From Beverwykella pulmonaria (Eukaryota > Ascomycota > Dothideomycetes > Pleosporales > Melanommataceae), in assembly GCA_001599595.1 (NCBI GenBank), contig BCHH01000009.1, forward strand, positions 856,099 to 920,098: 64,000 bases of DNA, in the 5' to 3' direction. Under the pieces are notes generated by a model. The model had not been told where the DNA came from. It made no database searches and worked only from the letters and a program-made list of their open reading frames with translations. The translations under genes were made by a program, and so were the position numbers. Positions 12,333 to 24,666 of the stretch are shown here, in pieces; positions within the stretch are counted from its first letter, which is position 1, and every line of letters starts with the position of its first letter.

Positions 12333-12604
12333 TGTTGTTGTTGGAAGCTGTGCAAGGGAGCGGAGAGGTGGTGGTTTGGCCGTGGAGGAGATGGTGGGAT
12401 GATGCTGAGGCTCTTGTTCACGCTCATCCCGAGGTGAGCCTGGCCAATCAGGGCCCTCGCTTACCCACCCCCGGAACCTCCCGTGTCGCCGATTTTGCTG
12501 GACGACACTCGGCCAAGCAGGGCCACCGCCAACGACCTCATCCCCCCATCTACCGCCCATCCCCCATCGCCCCCCGCTTTCTGACCGCAAAGCGAGCTCC
12601 AGCA
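12333..12604. promoter_or_regulatory. Divergent SDH4 / MPP-beta promoter with CCAAT box
   Basis: The 272-bp space between two divergent start codons must hold both promoters. A CCAAT element is visible at 12444-12448 (context TGGCCAATCAGG), near the middle. CCAAT is the site of the fungal HAP/CBC complex, which controls respiratory genes in several fungi. That link is inference here. The MPP-beta side is C-rich and pyrimidine-rich up to its ATG. Confidence 0.5.
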
Positions 12605-14281
12605 ATGGCTTCCCGGCGGCTCGCACTCAACCTGCAGCAGCACCTGCGCTCCCGCGCCGCCATCAACGCCGTCAAGACGCGGAACTCGCCCTTGACCAGA
12701 GGCCTGGCAACCCCCGTCACCTTCGGCTCCAGCACCGAGTCCACCACCCTCAGCAATGGCTTCACGGTATGCCGGACCCCGCCGGAGCTCTGAGAACTCC
12801 AATTGACCCCTCTGCGCAGGTTGCCACCGAACACTCCCCGTGGGCCCAGACTTCGACCGTAGGCGTGTGGATCGATGCTGGAAGCCGGGCAGAGACGGAT
12901 GAGACGAACGGAACAGCACACTTTCTCGAGCACCTTGCATTTAAGGTATGCATGCATGCCATGGGCATTGAATGGGAGCAGGACACTAAATCCAAGGACA
13001 GGGCACGCAGAAGCGCACGCAGCAGCAGTTGGAGCTCGAGATAGAAAACATGGGCGGCCACCTCAACGCCTACACATCGGTATGTCTGCCGCATGCAGGA
13101 CGCAGAACTATGCAGGATGGATTACTGATGGATGCCGACAGCGCGAAAACACAGTCTACTACGCCAAGTCCTTCAACGCCGATGTCCCCGCAGCGGTTGA
13201 CATTCTCTCCGATATTCTGCAAAACTCCAAACTCGAGCCCCAAGCCATCGAGCGCGAGCGCGATGTCATTCTCCGCGAGCAGGAAGAGGTCGACAAGCAG
13301 CTCGAGGAGGTCGTCTTTGACCACCTGCACGCCACCGCCTTCCAGGGCCAGCCCCTCGGCCGGACCATCCTTGGACCCAAGGAGAACATCCAGAGCATCC
13401 AGCGCGCCGACTTGGAGACGTACATCAAGACCAACTACACGGCCGACCGCATGGTGCTCGTCGGAGCCGGCGGCATCCCCCACCAGCAGCTCGTGGACCT
13501 CGCCGAGAAGCACTTCGCCAACCTCCCCTCTGAACCCCCCAACTACTCGGCCAAAGCCGTGGCGGCGGAGCAGAAGCAGAAGCCCGAGTTCATTGGCTCC
13601 GAGGTCCGCATCCGAGACGACACGATGCAGACGGCCAACATCGCCATCGCTGTCGAGGGCGTCAGCTGGAAGGACGAGGACTACTTCACCGCGCTGGTCA
13701 CCCAGGCCATTGTCGGTAACTGGGACCGCGCCATGGGCAACTCACCCTATTTGGGCAGCAAGCTCAGTACTTTTGTCTCGCAGAACAACTTGGCGAACAG
13801 CTTCATGAGCTTCTCGACCAGCTACTCGGATACTGGGTAAGTCTTGATATTGAAACGCGATGAGGGTGGTACTGGTGCTAAGCAACATAGTCTCTGGGGA
13901 ATCTACCTCGTCTCCTCCTCGCCCACGCGTATTGACGACCTCGTCCACTTCACGCTCCGCGAATGGTCGCGCCTGTCCCTGAATGTGAGTGAAGCGGAAA
14001 CGGAGCGCGCGAAATCCCAACTCAAAGCGTCGATCCTTCTCTCCCTCGACGGCACGACGGCCGTCGCCGAGGACATTGGCCGTCAGATCGTCACCACTGG
14101 CCGTCGTCTAGCGCCCGAGGAGGTTGAGCGTGTCGTTGGCGCCATTACGGCAAAGGACGTTATGGACTTCGCCAAGAGGAAGCTGTGGGATCGCGATATT
14201 GCGATTTCTGCGGTAGGACAGATTGAGGGGCTGCTAGATTACCAGAGAGTGAGGAATGATATGAGCCGTATGCTCTCGTAG
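12605..14281 (+). CDS. MAS1: Mitochondrial processing peptidase beta subunit
   Basis: Catalytic subunit of the M16 metallopeptidase that removes presequences from imported proteins in the matrix. Exons: 12605-12766, 12820-12945, 13002-13079, 13142-13836 and 13891-14281; about 483 residues. An Arg-rich presequence (SRRLALNLQQHLRSRAAINA) precedes the M16 domain. The zinc site HFLEHLAFKGT (HxxEH) is intact, and the distal glutamate region LEIENMGGHLNAYTSREN follows. The central part shows ERDVILREQEEVDKQLEEVV and the flexible Gly-rich loop region; the C-terminal half is the second M16 lobe. The HxxEH motif marks this as MPP-beta, or a bifunctional MPP/cytochrome bc1 core 1 protein; a separate core gene cannot be excluded. 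It shares its promoter region with SDH4. Confidence 0.95.
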
Positions 14282-15272
14282 AGTGATTAGGGCGATTAGA
14301 GAAAGGAGCGTGGACGGAAAACGAGAACGGGGAGATGGACGGACTGGGGAACTCTGTATTTTGTGTACACTTAACCTAGCTGATACTTATACATTGAGAA
14401 TATTTCATTGCTTGAGATGGTTGGACCCGACATCTCTACCGTAGTATCACGAATCACGAATCACGAATCACTGGCGTGCCCACATAACCTGAGGGGAAAA
14501 AAAATCGAACTGGGTTGAAATAGTAAACTGCTTCATGCAGAAGCTCTAGGATATCATTGCAAAGTGCTAACGTGTCGTCCTGGCTCGCCTTTCCTTCCCT
14601 ACCAAATAGCCGTACATAGCTTGCAGCGCGCATCCACCGTCCAATACTATAGGCTTCCTCGTCAAAGCGAGTGTAACAATCCGGCATCCGTCCATGTTGA
14701 ATCTTGGCAAAAGCAAGATGAGGTACGCTAGAAAGAAAGAAAGAACGAAAGGAATAAAACAAGATCGCAATGCATTGAAAACAAGTGCAAATAGAAACTC
14801 CACGCGCCATATTCGCCGGGCTCCGTACGACCCAGAATGGAAACCAATACTAACGCCCAGGCCCTCGTGAGGAAACATGCCGGTAAGCGGACGGACAATG
14901 GGTGTCTGCCGTGTAAGAGTGAATTGAGCATGTGCTGAAATGAACAAAATGGGTAGAGGCGAATGTAATATGGAGTTAGTGGTGGAGGAATGTAAAGGTA
15001 ATTGGTTTGTCGAAGAGGATGGGAATCATGACCGCTATTTTAACTAGTCCGTGCCGCTATGCAAGCGCTCGTAAACATGATGGGTGTAGGTGTCGTAGAG
15101 CGTGACTGATTTTAGGTAGTGTGCAAGTCGATAGTGGGTCGCGATTAGGTCGTAAGGTAGATTAGTGGACCGGTTCGTCTCGATGATGCGGTAGATGGGA
15201 GGATGTCGATGCGGTGCGAGGTGCCCCACGGCCCTGATGGGGCGAGGGGCCTCGGTTTTGCAGTAGCGGTCG
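14282..15272. other. Convergent 3' region between MPP-beta and SCOC-like gene
   Basis: Holds the two 3' ends. It contains the short tandem repeat at 14446-14471. No coding region recognised. Confidence 0.55.
14446..14471. repeat. 7-bp tandem repeat (ATCACGA)
   Basis: Three full units of ATCACGA followed by ATCAC, about 165 bp after the MPP-beta stop codon. Likely a simple slippage repeat in the 3' flank. Confidence 0.8.
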
Positions 15273-16076
15273 TTATTTTATAGCACGGCCTCGGCCCTTG
15301 CCTTTGCCTCCTTTGGCGGCGCCGGCCGAGGTGATTTTGCTTGTCTGCATGAGTTCGCCAATGTACCTGGGCATGTTTAGACAATGTGCAGTGAAGTGGG
15401 AGTATCAGGGTGGACAACGTACGACTGCAGAAACTTGTTGCCGCCCTCGAGCTTCTCGTGCTCCGTCTTGACGATTTCCACGCGGTCGACGATCTCCATG
15501 AGGCTGGCTTGCAGAACCTTCGCTTGTCTAGCGAATGTCAGTCTCGGGAAGTAGGGACTTGCACGGGGGTAAGCGATGCGAACGAAAACGATGACGAAGC
15601 AAGAAGCTCGTATCCTCGCGCCGCATCAGGACCTCACACCACCACGGTCGACTGATGTCATCGACGGTAGCAATGGTTGCGATGCGGCGACGGCGACGAG
15701 GAAGGGCGAGGACGCACCCAGGAAAATAAGGCAGGACTTACTCTATCAGCGACTCGCGGGCGTCTTTGCCCATTTTCTCGATTTCTTCGCTGCTCCGGCG
15801 AGGGCTCATGGTCCTGGCGTCGCCGTCGTCGTACTCCTCCTCCTCGAGCTCGACCTGCTCGCTCTCGCGCGGTATTATAATGGTGCCGCTGGACTTGCGG
15901 CTGCCGAGGCGCGGCCGCTGGAGCTGCAGGCGCGACGGGTCGTCGCTGGGCTGGTCGGGGTCGCTGACCGAGGTGGTGGACGAGGTGGAGCTCATGTCGT
16001 CTGCGTACGAGGTGCGGCGGGCGGTGTGTTCGGACACGGACGGGAAGGGTGTGGTCGAGGACTCATGCGAGGACAT
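15273..16076 (-). CDS. Short coiled-coil protein, SCOC/DUF2205 family
   Basis: In animals SCOC is a Golgi-associated coiled-coil adaptor linked to Arl1 and autophagy; the fungal role is inferred only. Exons 15742-16076, 15423-15527 and 15273-15366 give 177 residues. The first ~105 residues are Ser/Thr/Pro-rich and acidic (runs of Glu and Asp near ESEQVELEEEEYDDGD), probably disordered. The coiled coil spans QAKVLQASLMEIVDRVEIVK and KLEGGNKFLQSYIGELMQTS, the DUF2205 pattern. The tail is Lys/Gly-rich (GKGKGRGRAIK). Intron 1 is long for this window (15528-15741, 214 nt); intron 2 is 15367-15422. The start is the first ATG of the open frame that gives a continuous product; a longer in-frame extension upstream is repeat-derived and unlikely. 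Confidence 0.8.
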
Positions 16077-19000
16077 GTTTTTGAGGGCGCGGGCAGCGTG
16101 GAGGGAGTCGAGGTGCGGCTCTGGGAGTGCGAGCAAAGCGTGCAGCAGGGAAGCCGCGGTGGGTTCGAAGTAATGGGCGGGTGCCAAGGCCCTCCGAGCG
16201 GCGGGCGCTGTCGAGGATGAGGTTTCGGTGCTCGTGGACGCTAGCCGCTTTCCGTCGTCAGGGTCCAGCTTAGTGCGGCCGAACAGGAAAGTCTGGCAGC
16301 CCCTGCGTGTGGATCGCTGTGAGCGCTGCGCAGGAATGCGGGCAAGAATGCGGGCAAGGAACGCGAGCAAAAGAATGCGCGCAGGGAATGCGGGCGAGGG
16401 ATGCGTGCGCTGGGGCGACGGTTGCCGCACCGTGGTGAGAGCGCGAGCGAAAGCGCGTGAGGAGGCGTGCGGCTGCCAAAGTTTTTTTGGCAGCTAGCGA
16501 GGTGTGTGGGCGAGGTGTGGGTGAAAGAAGTGGTGCGCGAGGTGGTGCTGGGGGCGGCGCGCCGCTCTTCAGTGCACAATGGAGGCCAGTGGCCGGATTT
16601 CCACACCGGTCGCAGCTTGCCTGCCCCCCGATCGGCGGCCATGGCGTCCCCAAGCAGAAAGGCTGCGCGCGAGCGATGACGTTGAAGGAGCCGCCGACCC
16701 TGTCTTTCTCGCGATATCCCTCGCCAATCTGGCTCGTATGCGGCTAGCGCCGCCGCCTGGGACCCTCCCGACCGCGCCGCAACACCATCCATGGCCGTAC
16801 AGGAGCGCAAGAATTTGTCTCACCAGCCAGCACCTGACAAAGGTTGACATCATAGCCCAGCTGGCCAGCGCCGCTTGGCCGCCTTGCCGTGGGGCGACAT
16901 GACAACCCCCCCAGCCCCGGGAGGAACAGCTGCTCTATTACTTGAGTACAACCTCCCTATGCGCGCGCCAGGAGCCATCCCACTGCTTTGCGGGCCCTGG
17001 AAGCCCGCTGCCAGCCTCCAGAAGGATTGCTCACGGCTATAATTACACGCCCAACGCTCCGCGTCTGCCTTCAGCGCAGATCGCTCTCACCCCCAGCGGC
17101 CAACTCCCTCTTTCGCCAACACGCATCCGGCTGGTTGGCCGCCCATAATATACAGATCGCCATATATCTGAACCCTGCAGCGCTTGTAACTTTCGATAGC
17201 CATTCTTGTTGGGCGCAGTCACGGAAACCGTCACGGCGACGGTAGCTTGTTTGCCTGCCTCTGCTGCTCTGCTGGTGCCAGCTAACGCAAACCATAGACC
17301 CCGCCATCCTCTGCGTGCAACCGCGAAGCCCCAGCGGTTTGCCCTGGTGCCTCCGGTTTGATCGTCGTCAAACCGGCGTCGAACAAGTACCACAAGTATC
17401 ACACGGTGCTGTAGGACCAGTTTCGCCGCCCGTGCCCCCCAAGCCAACCGCTGGAGACGACATGCCGTCGACGTCTCCACGCCCTGAACGGTATTCGTCC
17501 CGGATCCTGCGCACTGGGTCTATACAGTCGCAATCGGCAGCCCACCTTCCTCAAAGGTTTGTTTCCTTTTTGTTTGGAAAACGACGATCTCATCAGCAAT
17601 GACGTCCTGCCTCATGCGCTCTGCAGCCCCTCCTACCCGTGTTTAGCTTTTTCTTCCGGCCGGACTGTACCCGCTCACTGGTCAGAGCGCATGTCTTCCT
17701 ATTACCCGTGCACTATACAGTGCAACTCGCAATCTCCTGCTTCGATTTCTCCTTCCCTATTGCACCGCGCTGCCGGACAAGCTCATCAACACTGCTCTGG
17801 TCCACAACCGTGACCATTGCTTGGAACAACGAGCTCCACAGGACCCACCGCACCCAGAGAGTTTCAGTGTAGCCACCTTGGGGGTGAATCCAGGAAATTT
17901 CACCGCTCTTCTGCCTGGCGACGATCCCTCGGAGCAAACTCAATCCGCAACTCCAAGAGGAGAACGACATCCACCCCCTGAGACTCCAAAGTAGGGGGAA
18001 TTCTTAGTTGCGCCCAAGAACGCTCTTAAACTCCAGCCCACGAGGCGAGGGCCCACGACTCGATTCAGTGGCGCCTCACTTTCAGACCGTCGCAGGATGA
18101 ACTGACGACGTCCGACCGAACGTAGGAACTTGTTTGCTCTCTGCGCGTTGGACCGTGAATAGGTACCCGGAATGTCTTCAAAATTGTCGTGAAGGCTGGG
18201 AGAGATGATGTAATGTTCGCGTCGCACACGGCAGCAGACGGGGCGTAGAGCAACGCACGATCTGCGAGCTGAGTGTATCGTCCCTGCGACTCGGACGGTG
18301 AGTAAGAGCTGCTGCTGTAGCTCTGATTGCGAATCACAGGGTACGTTGCAATACCTCATCAGCTTGTACAGCTCCGAGGACTGTGGTTCTGATATTTTGG
18401 TGTCAAGACTGCAGGTCCACAATGTCACTGATGAGCAATCACCTTCGGGCTCCCTGCGGTCACTCTGCTCCTACTCAACTACCGTCAACCGGTAAATTCT
18501 CATAATGTTCGTTTTTCTAATTCACGTCTCAAAATCCCCCACACCTCCAAGCATCAATCCGAGCCCGGAATCAAGTTTCTAACCTCTTCGACCGCTAATC
18601 ACTTCCAACATTCATAATCATCAACCCCGTGCACTGACCAACCAACCAGCCGACATCCGAATGCCCCACACTCCCTTTTATCACCTAGCACAAGGCTTAC
18701 TCGAGCCAAGTACAATTTTGACCCCACGTCCAAAGTCTGCAATACCCCAATCATACAATTTAATTTGCATCAACCGAATTTTGCGGTCCTCCAAGAGTAT
18801 ATAAAAGGGCTTCGAACGAAGTACCGGCATCCTTTCCCGAGAAAGCACCGCATATGCAGAGCGAACGAACTCTGGTTCGGTGCAAGCGTTTGGTACTAAG
18901 CGCATGCCTGGAAACTGTACTGGGACAGGCATGAAGTCCGAGCAAACGGGCCGTGGACGTTGAAAGTGCCGACTGGGATAGCATGGCATGGCTTGGCTGT

Positions 19001-19659
19001 GATAAGTATGCCAAACAAGCACGTGGTGCAAGGAGGTGGTTCCCGGACGTTCCGCGCGATCCCGATTGTGAAATTCGTTCTCGGTGGTAAACCGTTTTTT
19101 TGAGGGGCAATATCATTGCTGATGTGATCCGTACGTGTATGCGTTACGTACGGAACGTCAACACTATATTCGATGTCCTGTGGGGTTTGGGATTGGTTCG
19201 CGGTGAAGCGCAGAGCATGATTGGAGTGTAGTGGCACAACGACAGCTTCTTCATACACACATACGATGAGCTCACTACACACCCCATAACAAGAAACGGC
19301 GTTAGGAACTTAGTACAACATGCTTCTGCCCTCAGGGTTGTACTTCCAGCAGCCAGCTAATGACCAACGTCCAGCTACCGAACATGAGGGTGCTTCTTTG
19401 TCCATGGCGTCCCCTTATATCTGTTAGCGGGCAGTATTAGCAGCACTATGACGTGGCAGAGGGTTGCGGGTGCGAGGTCTCCCCTAAGTTACTTGATATA
19501 TTTCAATTGATGGTTAACGCACTTGAGCTGCATTCTGTCGTTTCTGTCAGTTGTGTCGACTCTGAGAAGATACATATTTGCACATTTATTTGCCAATCTA
19601 TCATTCAAATGATATCACAACCCGTAAGCAAAACCCTCACTTACATTTACATTCTACCG
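16077..19659. other. Long gene-free region between SCOC-like gene and phytase
   Basis: No recognisable gene in about 3.6 kb. A minisatellite lies at 16331-16408. A start-like frame at 17461 (MPSTSPRPERYSSRILRTGS) and an open stretch near 17860-17990 (GVNPGNFTALLPGDDPSEQT) look protein-like but cannot be joined into a gene. A TATA-like TATATAAAAGG occurs near 18799 on the plus strand without a gene behind it. The rest contains stops in all frames. Confidence 0.5.
16331..16408. repeat. Degenerate minisatellite, about 12-15 bp unit
   Basis: Repeats of a unit like GGAATGCGGGCAA with small variations, six or so copies, 255-330 bp upstream of the SCOC-like start codon. GC-rich and purine-biased on the plus strand. 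Confidence 0.65.
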
Positions 19660-21529
19660 TTACCTCACCGGCCTCCCGTCAGTAACATACCCATACCCTC
19701 CCCCATCATATTCCCCAAAACATGCATACTCAAAATCGGCCAACTCAATCTGTCTCTTCATCACCTCTAAGAAAGCACTCATCTCACACCACCCATCATC
19801 TCTCTCCCCACATTCTTTCAAACTCTTCCCTATCGGTACTGTCCGCTGATTAAGCACGAAATGCACATAGCTCGTTGGTGGGCCCTCCTCGTAGATCTCC
19901 TCAGCCGTCTTACTGCGATCTGCTGACACCGGGGCGGGCGCTTGGATGACTTCGATGTCAAGACGACCGGCGAAGGGCTCGAGGTAGGAGAGAATGAACT
20001 CGCGCTCGACGATGTGGGTGAGGGGGAGGAATTTGTTGAATTGGGTGAGGCCGAAGGCGGTCAGGATGGAGATGATGTTTGCGTCGTGGCTGAAGTCGAG
20101 GTTCAGCGATTGCGAGATGGGGAACGTGGATGTGTTGTTGTCGAGGGTCAGGTTGATGGTTGCGGTAGGGGAGGTGATGACGTGGTGTTGCATACGGGCG
20201 AGGACTTCTTGGACGTAGCCTGGTTTCGTGCGTTAGATGTTATGGTAGGAAAGGATGGAGAGGACAGAGAGGAGACCAGACCAATGCCAATGGCGCGGCC
20301 GACGGGTGATTGAAAGCCTACGCCGGCTGAAAACCCAATGTCGAGGCTGTACTCGAAGCCTTCCCACTCTTCGTACGTGAAGAGCCCACACCAATGTGAG
20401 AAGCCGAGCCCGACAGTCTCGTACGCGCAGAGGGCTTGGGCGTTATCTTTGTTGCTGTCAGCTGGTAGGTATACCCGAGGGAGGATTATGCATACATGTG
20501 TCTTCCAATGTCCAGTCCAGATCCCCTGAAAGTTCTCCTGTAATTCGACGGTGCGCATCTGCGAGGTATACGTTCGCCCACTCAAACACGGCTGGTCCGT
20601 GTCAGCGCTTCGCTTTTAAAATGTTCGATAGGATAGACTGACCATCATACGCAGTTTGCCAGTTCGAGTTATTACAAAGCTTATACCCGGCCATCGTATT
20701 ATTGAAATCCTCACTCTCAATGACTAATTCTAGTGTCGCATTCTGCGTCCAGCCTAGCCCAAAGAACCCCGCCAAAAAGTACTCCGCAGACTCTAGCATA
20801 CGTCTCTGCGTCGTACTTCTTGCGATGATCTTACTTCCGTTGTTCGGGAACAAGTGTCCGTAATGGTAGTAATGCAGAATTCCTGAGTTGAACAGCTCTT
20901 GCTTGCCCATCGGAACAAGGATCTCGGCTCCGAGCATGAACTTCCAGGTATTCAGAAATGAGAGCGCGCCACTGGTGTGGAATTTGCCCATGGCATCCAT
21001 GATCTTCTTCCCAAGCGTGCGTTCAGCGGCGCGACCAGAAAATTCGGGATAGCGACTCCCATGGCGATGCACCATGTTCAGCCATGTCACATTCGAGCCT
21101 GAAGGAATGGGATACTCGTGGACGCCAAAGCCGCGCGGATTCGGGAAGTAAGGGCTAAGGTTTGCGAGGCGCTGGAAGATGTTGCGGTTGTGAGTGTTTC
21201 CAGGGATGGGCAGTTGGGTCTCGAGAGGTGTGTTGGGGATGTAAGACACGCCTATGAAGGGAGCGGCGTTTGTTTGTGCAAGCCATGGAGCTGCACCAGT
21301 TTGGGTAGGGCCTTGGCGGTTCAGTTTGTGGGATGGAGAGGATATTAAGGTTGAGAGCTCACCGGCGAACAACCCCATGGTTGTGTCGAAGTAGTCTGGC
21401 ACTTTTGACGAGGCACTAGTTGGTGTGGCTGGAAGTATGTTAGCCTAATTTAAAATCGCAAGAACATCAATCCTTGTTCTTGGAATCATGGTACTCACGC
21501 TTCACACAATCATGTTGTCCAACCTGGAC
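19660..21529 (-). CDS. Histidine acid phosphatase, phytase-like; N-terminus unresolved
   Basis: Hydrolyses phosphomonoesters, possibly phytate, through a phospho-histidine; most fungal members are secreted. Exons that join in phase: 21499-21529, 21363-21428, 20643-21311, 20496-20591, 20282-20446 and 19660-20219, giving 528 residues. The catalytic motif RHGSRYP follows WLNMVH, and the proton donor HD lies in NLDFSHDANIISILTAFGL. Cysteines flank both halves, as in the phytase fold (LCNNSNW, ALCAYET, GWCEMSAF). The 49-nt intron 20447-20495 was chosen over a 34-nt alternative because it restores the family spacing LED-x6-LCAYET. Upstream, a hydrophobic frame with ATG at 21695 (MLWILVDLSLYVLNALNPA) could supply the signal or anchor. 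However, its obvious donor (near 21637) is in the wrong phase for exon 21499-21529, so the true start is open. Confidence 0.85.
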
Positions 21530-22099
21530 CTGAAAGGGGCCCTCCGCTTCATATAGTTAGTATTCGAACTCCTCTGCAACGTCCAATACTTCTCCAGTCC
21601 ATGAAGGAAGACTTTGGCGTGTAACACGCACCATATCTCGCCGGATTCAAGGCATTCAGAACATAGAGAGAAAGATCGACCAGGATCCAGAGCATGGCTG
21701 CCGCAGCAAGGGGACTTTGGTTGCTATTTGATCTACAAAGAAGCAATGCGAGAGTAGTCTCAAAGGCAATATGTGGAATACATTTATGCACAAGAGTGGC
21801 TGATCTGGTGGAAGAATGTCAAGTTCACGCGTTAGGAGCCGTAGCTAGCTGGGAGCTTGGGCCACATCGGCGATGTCGTCATGTTGCGGAAGAACTGTAA
21901 CGCCGAAAAGGTTATAAGACTACACATCTAATCGAGAGCACCGGTTCCGCAACCGTGATCAGAAACTTCTCATTTACGTATTTATTAGCTATAATATCGG
22001 GTTTAAAGAGTGAGACACAACTATGCCAAGGCAAATGTTGTTTTTCAAGCGTAGAGTAGGTCTGCCATTATGCTACCGTAGAGATTCCTAAATCAAGGT
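21530..22099. other. Region with unresolved phytase 5' end
   Basis: Contains the hydrophobic minus-strand frame starting at ATG 21695, a likely first phytase exon, and AT-rich sequence near 21960-22080 that leads to the amidase 3' end. Confidence 0.5.
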
Positions 22100-23972
22100 C
22101 TAGATATTCAGCACATCAACCCACCCCTCAGGTCTCAGTCTTCCGCCCTCTAACCCCTCGCCCACCCACCTCTCCCCATCAAACCCAAACTCGATCAACG
22201 CGTCCTCGCTCCCCCACTCTCCATGTCCCATCATACCCACTGGCACCCTTCCCTTCCCCTGCACCCCATCCACATATGCGACTGGAAACTGAATGCACGG
22301 AACCCCTGTAAAGTTCGCTAACCACACATACTCCATAGTCCTGACCTGCGTATTCCCGTCGGTGACGCCGTACGCGAGCTCGCCCTCACCAATAGGCCAG
22401 CCCACGGTAGGAGTCGTGGGTGTGACGATGATGAGGCCGGGGTAAGCTTGGAAGAGGTGCGCGAGGTGTTGCATGATGAGGTTGCGTAGGCGTTGGGCGA
22501 GGAGGAAATCTCGGGCTGGCGTGGCTGCAGCAACTTTGAGAAGGATTTTGTTTGCAGGTGATAGGCCCGCGAGTGAGGGTTGCGCCGTGACGGCTTCGGA
22601 GAGAATGGACATTGCGTGGGCGAGCTGGCCTTCATGGAGGAGCGGTAGGGTTATGTCAACGATTTGGTAGTCTAGCTCAGACGTGAGGAATTGGAGGGCT
22701 GCGTGGCAAGCTTCTTGCACAGCAGGTTCGGCGCGGTCGAACCAGGGTTTACATATTCCAATCGTCTTGTTTCGTGGTGTTGACAATGGCCGCGGTGGTG
22801 CGAATTGCCGTGAGACGGGGTGAGAAGGGTCTGGCTGCGCGAGCACGCGATAGGATATCTCGAGATCTGCCATATTACTCGCGAGAGGACCTTGCACTAC
22901 AGTGGTGTTGCCGGACTGCATGAGAGGTGCAGTGGACACCCGCCCATGGGATGGCTTGAGACCATAGAGACCGCAAAAGTTCGAGGGAATGCGAATGGAG
23001 CCGCCTCCGTCTGATCCAATAGCGAACGGAACAAGGCCTGCAGCAACAGCATATGCGGCGCCGCCTGAAGAACCTCCACAGTAGTACTTCGAATTATAAG
23101 GATTCATAGGCGTGCCCCATGTAGAGTTGTTGTTGGTGCAGTCTATACAATGTTAGCGACCGCTCTTTCAGGGCTACGACAGGTATGCTTCCGACAACTC
23201 ACCCAAACCCAGCTCATGCATGGACAGCTTCCCCATAAAGATTGCACCCTCATCCTCAATCTTCTTCGCGCACCAACTCGACGCTGTGTCCCTGCCCTCT
23301 GTATAATCATGACTCGTCCCGCAGTACCTCTCGTATCCCTCAAAGTCCATTTCATCCTTGATCGCGAATGGAACGCCATCCAAAACGCCCAGCGGCATGC
23401 CCGCTTTCCACCTCCTCGTCGAGGTCTCCGCAGCGCGCCTGACAAGCTCGACCTTTGTATCCACGAATGCGGTAGAATGCACCGACCTCTTCTCAACATC
23501 CCGACGTATCAGCGGAAGTAGAGCCTCTGCGACGTCATTCGGCGTGATCTTCCCACTCTTGTACGCATCGTGAAAGTCTACGACGGTGTAGAACCGGCCG
23601 CTGGCTCCTGTCCACGGTGCGCGAAGGTCCGGCGCGCTCGTGTAGCTCTCGGGCGCTTCTTCGCCAGGCTGGGGGACTGGTATTACGGCGGGGTCGTATC
23701 GGGCTTCGATGTCGTCGAGCTCTTTCCTGGTCCGCAACACATGGAAGCCGGCATTACTCCAAAAGAAGGACGGCAGGAGGGGGACGGACGTGATGCTGTT
23801 CTGTGAGCGGAGAAGGCCACATAGCTGGTAAGACTAACACATAAGCAAGGAAGTGCAGCAAGGGCCCTTTTATGACCGGATTCTTCCCAGGCGGAGGCGC
23901 TTTGTATGGAATGTCGTGGGCTCGAGGGGTAGGATAGTTGATGAAGTCTGTCGGTCTTGGTGCGTCCGACAT
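22100..23972 (-). CDS. Amidase signature family hydrolase
   Basis: Hydrolyses amide bonds; the natural substrate cannot be told from sequence. Exons 23841-23972, 23203-23800 and 22100-23142 give 590 residues. The Ser-cisSer-Lys triad of the amidase signature family is complete: Lys in GVPFAIKDEMD, the cis-Ser in CGGSSGGAAYAVAAG, and the nucleophile Ser in GSDGGGSIRIPSNFCG. The first ~100 residues are an extra N-terminal segment with no clear signal peptide; fungal amidases of this length are common. Intron 23801-23840 is only 40 nt, and intron 23143-23202 is 60 nt with CTAAC. It is tandem with the phytase gene on the same strand, with no evidence that the two are related in function. Confidence 0.92.
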
Positions 23973-24666
23973 CTTGGCCGCCGTTCGTGCTGTGCGGTTG
24001 GCAAAAATAATTGGAAAATGAAAAGTTCACGGTTGTCTCCAAAGCCCAGCAATGGTTTTAAGGTATCGTCCTTTTACCCACCGCGGTAGTATTGCTGTGT
24101 AGGAAGGAGTGAACCATGTCCGACAATGTTTGGTCTGGACGTTGGATGGAAGGGCTGTACCGAGGCGCACCACGAACTAATGTTTTGTAAAATACCTGCT
24201 GGCAGATACTGGTAAGGCCAGCTTGATCCTTTTGCCTTCCACCTGAGATTGCTTGACTATCGCCTTATCAGTCGCAGCGCAACCCGTCAAATGGTCTCTG
24301 GGTTGATGTTGTAACGTGGCGCAAGCTCACACACATTTACTTCATACTTTGCACAGCTCCTCGATTTCAGACACAGGGCAAAAAGATCACTTAAGCCCTC
24401 TGTCTCTGCCAGCAGGGCCTCTACGCTCGTCCAAGATATCACTTGTCCTATTGCTATCAAACCCAATCCAGCCATATTTTGAACAACATACGCCGACAAC
24501 CTCCACCCGCTTCCCCATACCATATCAGCGTCCCTTGTGAATCGTTTTTAGCAACGCCTTCGGACGAGCAGGTTTAGCGCGTCCTGTGCGTTTCTCTGAT
24601 CAGCGATGCGGGAACGCTATGAGATGCCACAGCCTGTTTCCCGCTCGAGCTGCCACAGCAGGCTCC
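23973..24666. other. Intergenic region upstream of amidase
   Basis: Holds the amidase promoter and the BAP31-like 3' UTR. Nothing else recognised. Confidence 0.5.

Noticed and set aside
15738..16430. Longer N-terminus for the SCOC-like protein
   Set aside because: The extra 118 codons come from the GC-rich repeat upstream and are Arg/Pro/Ala-rich without family support.
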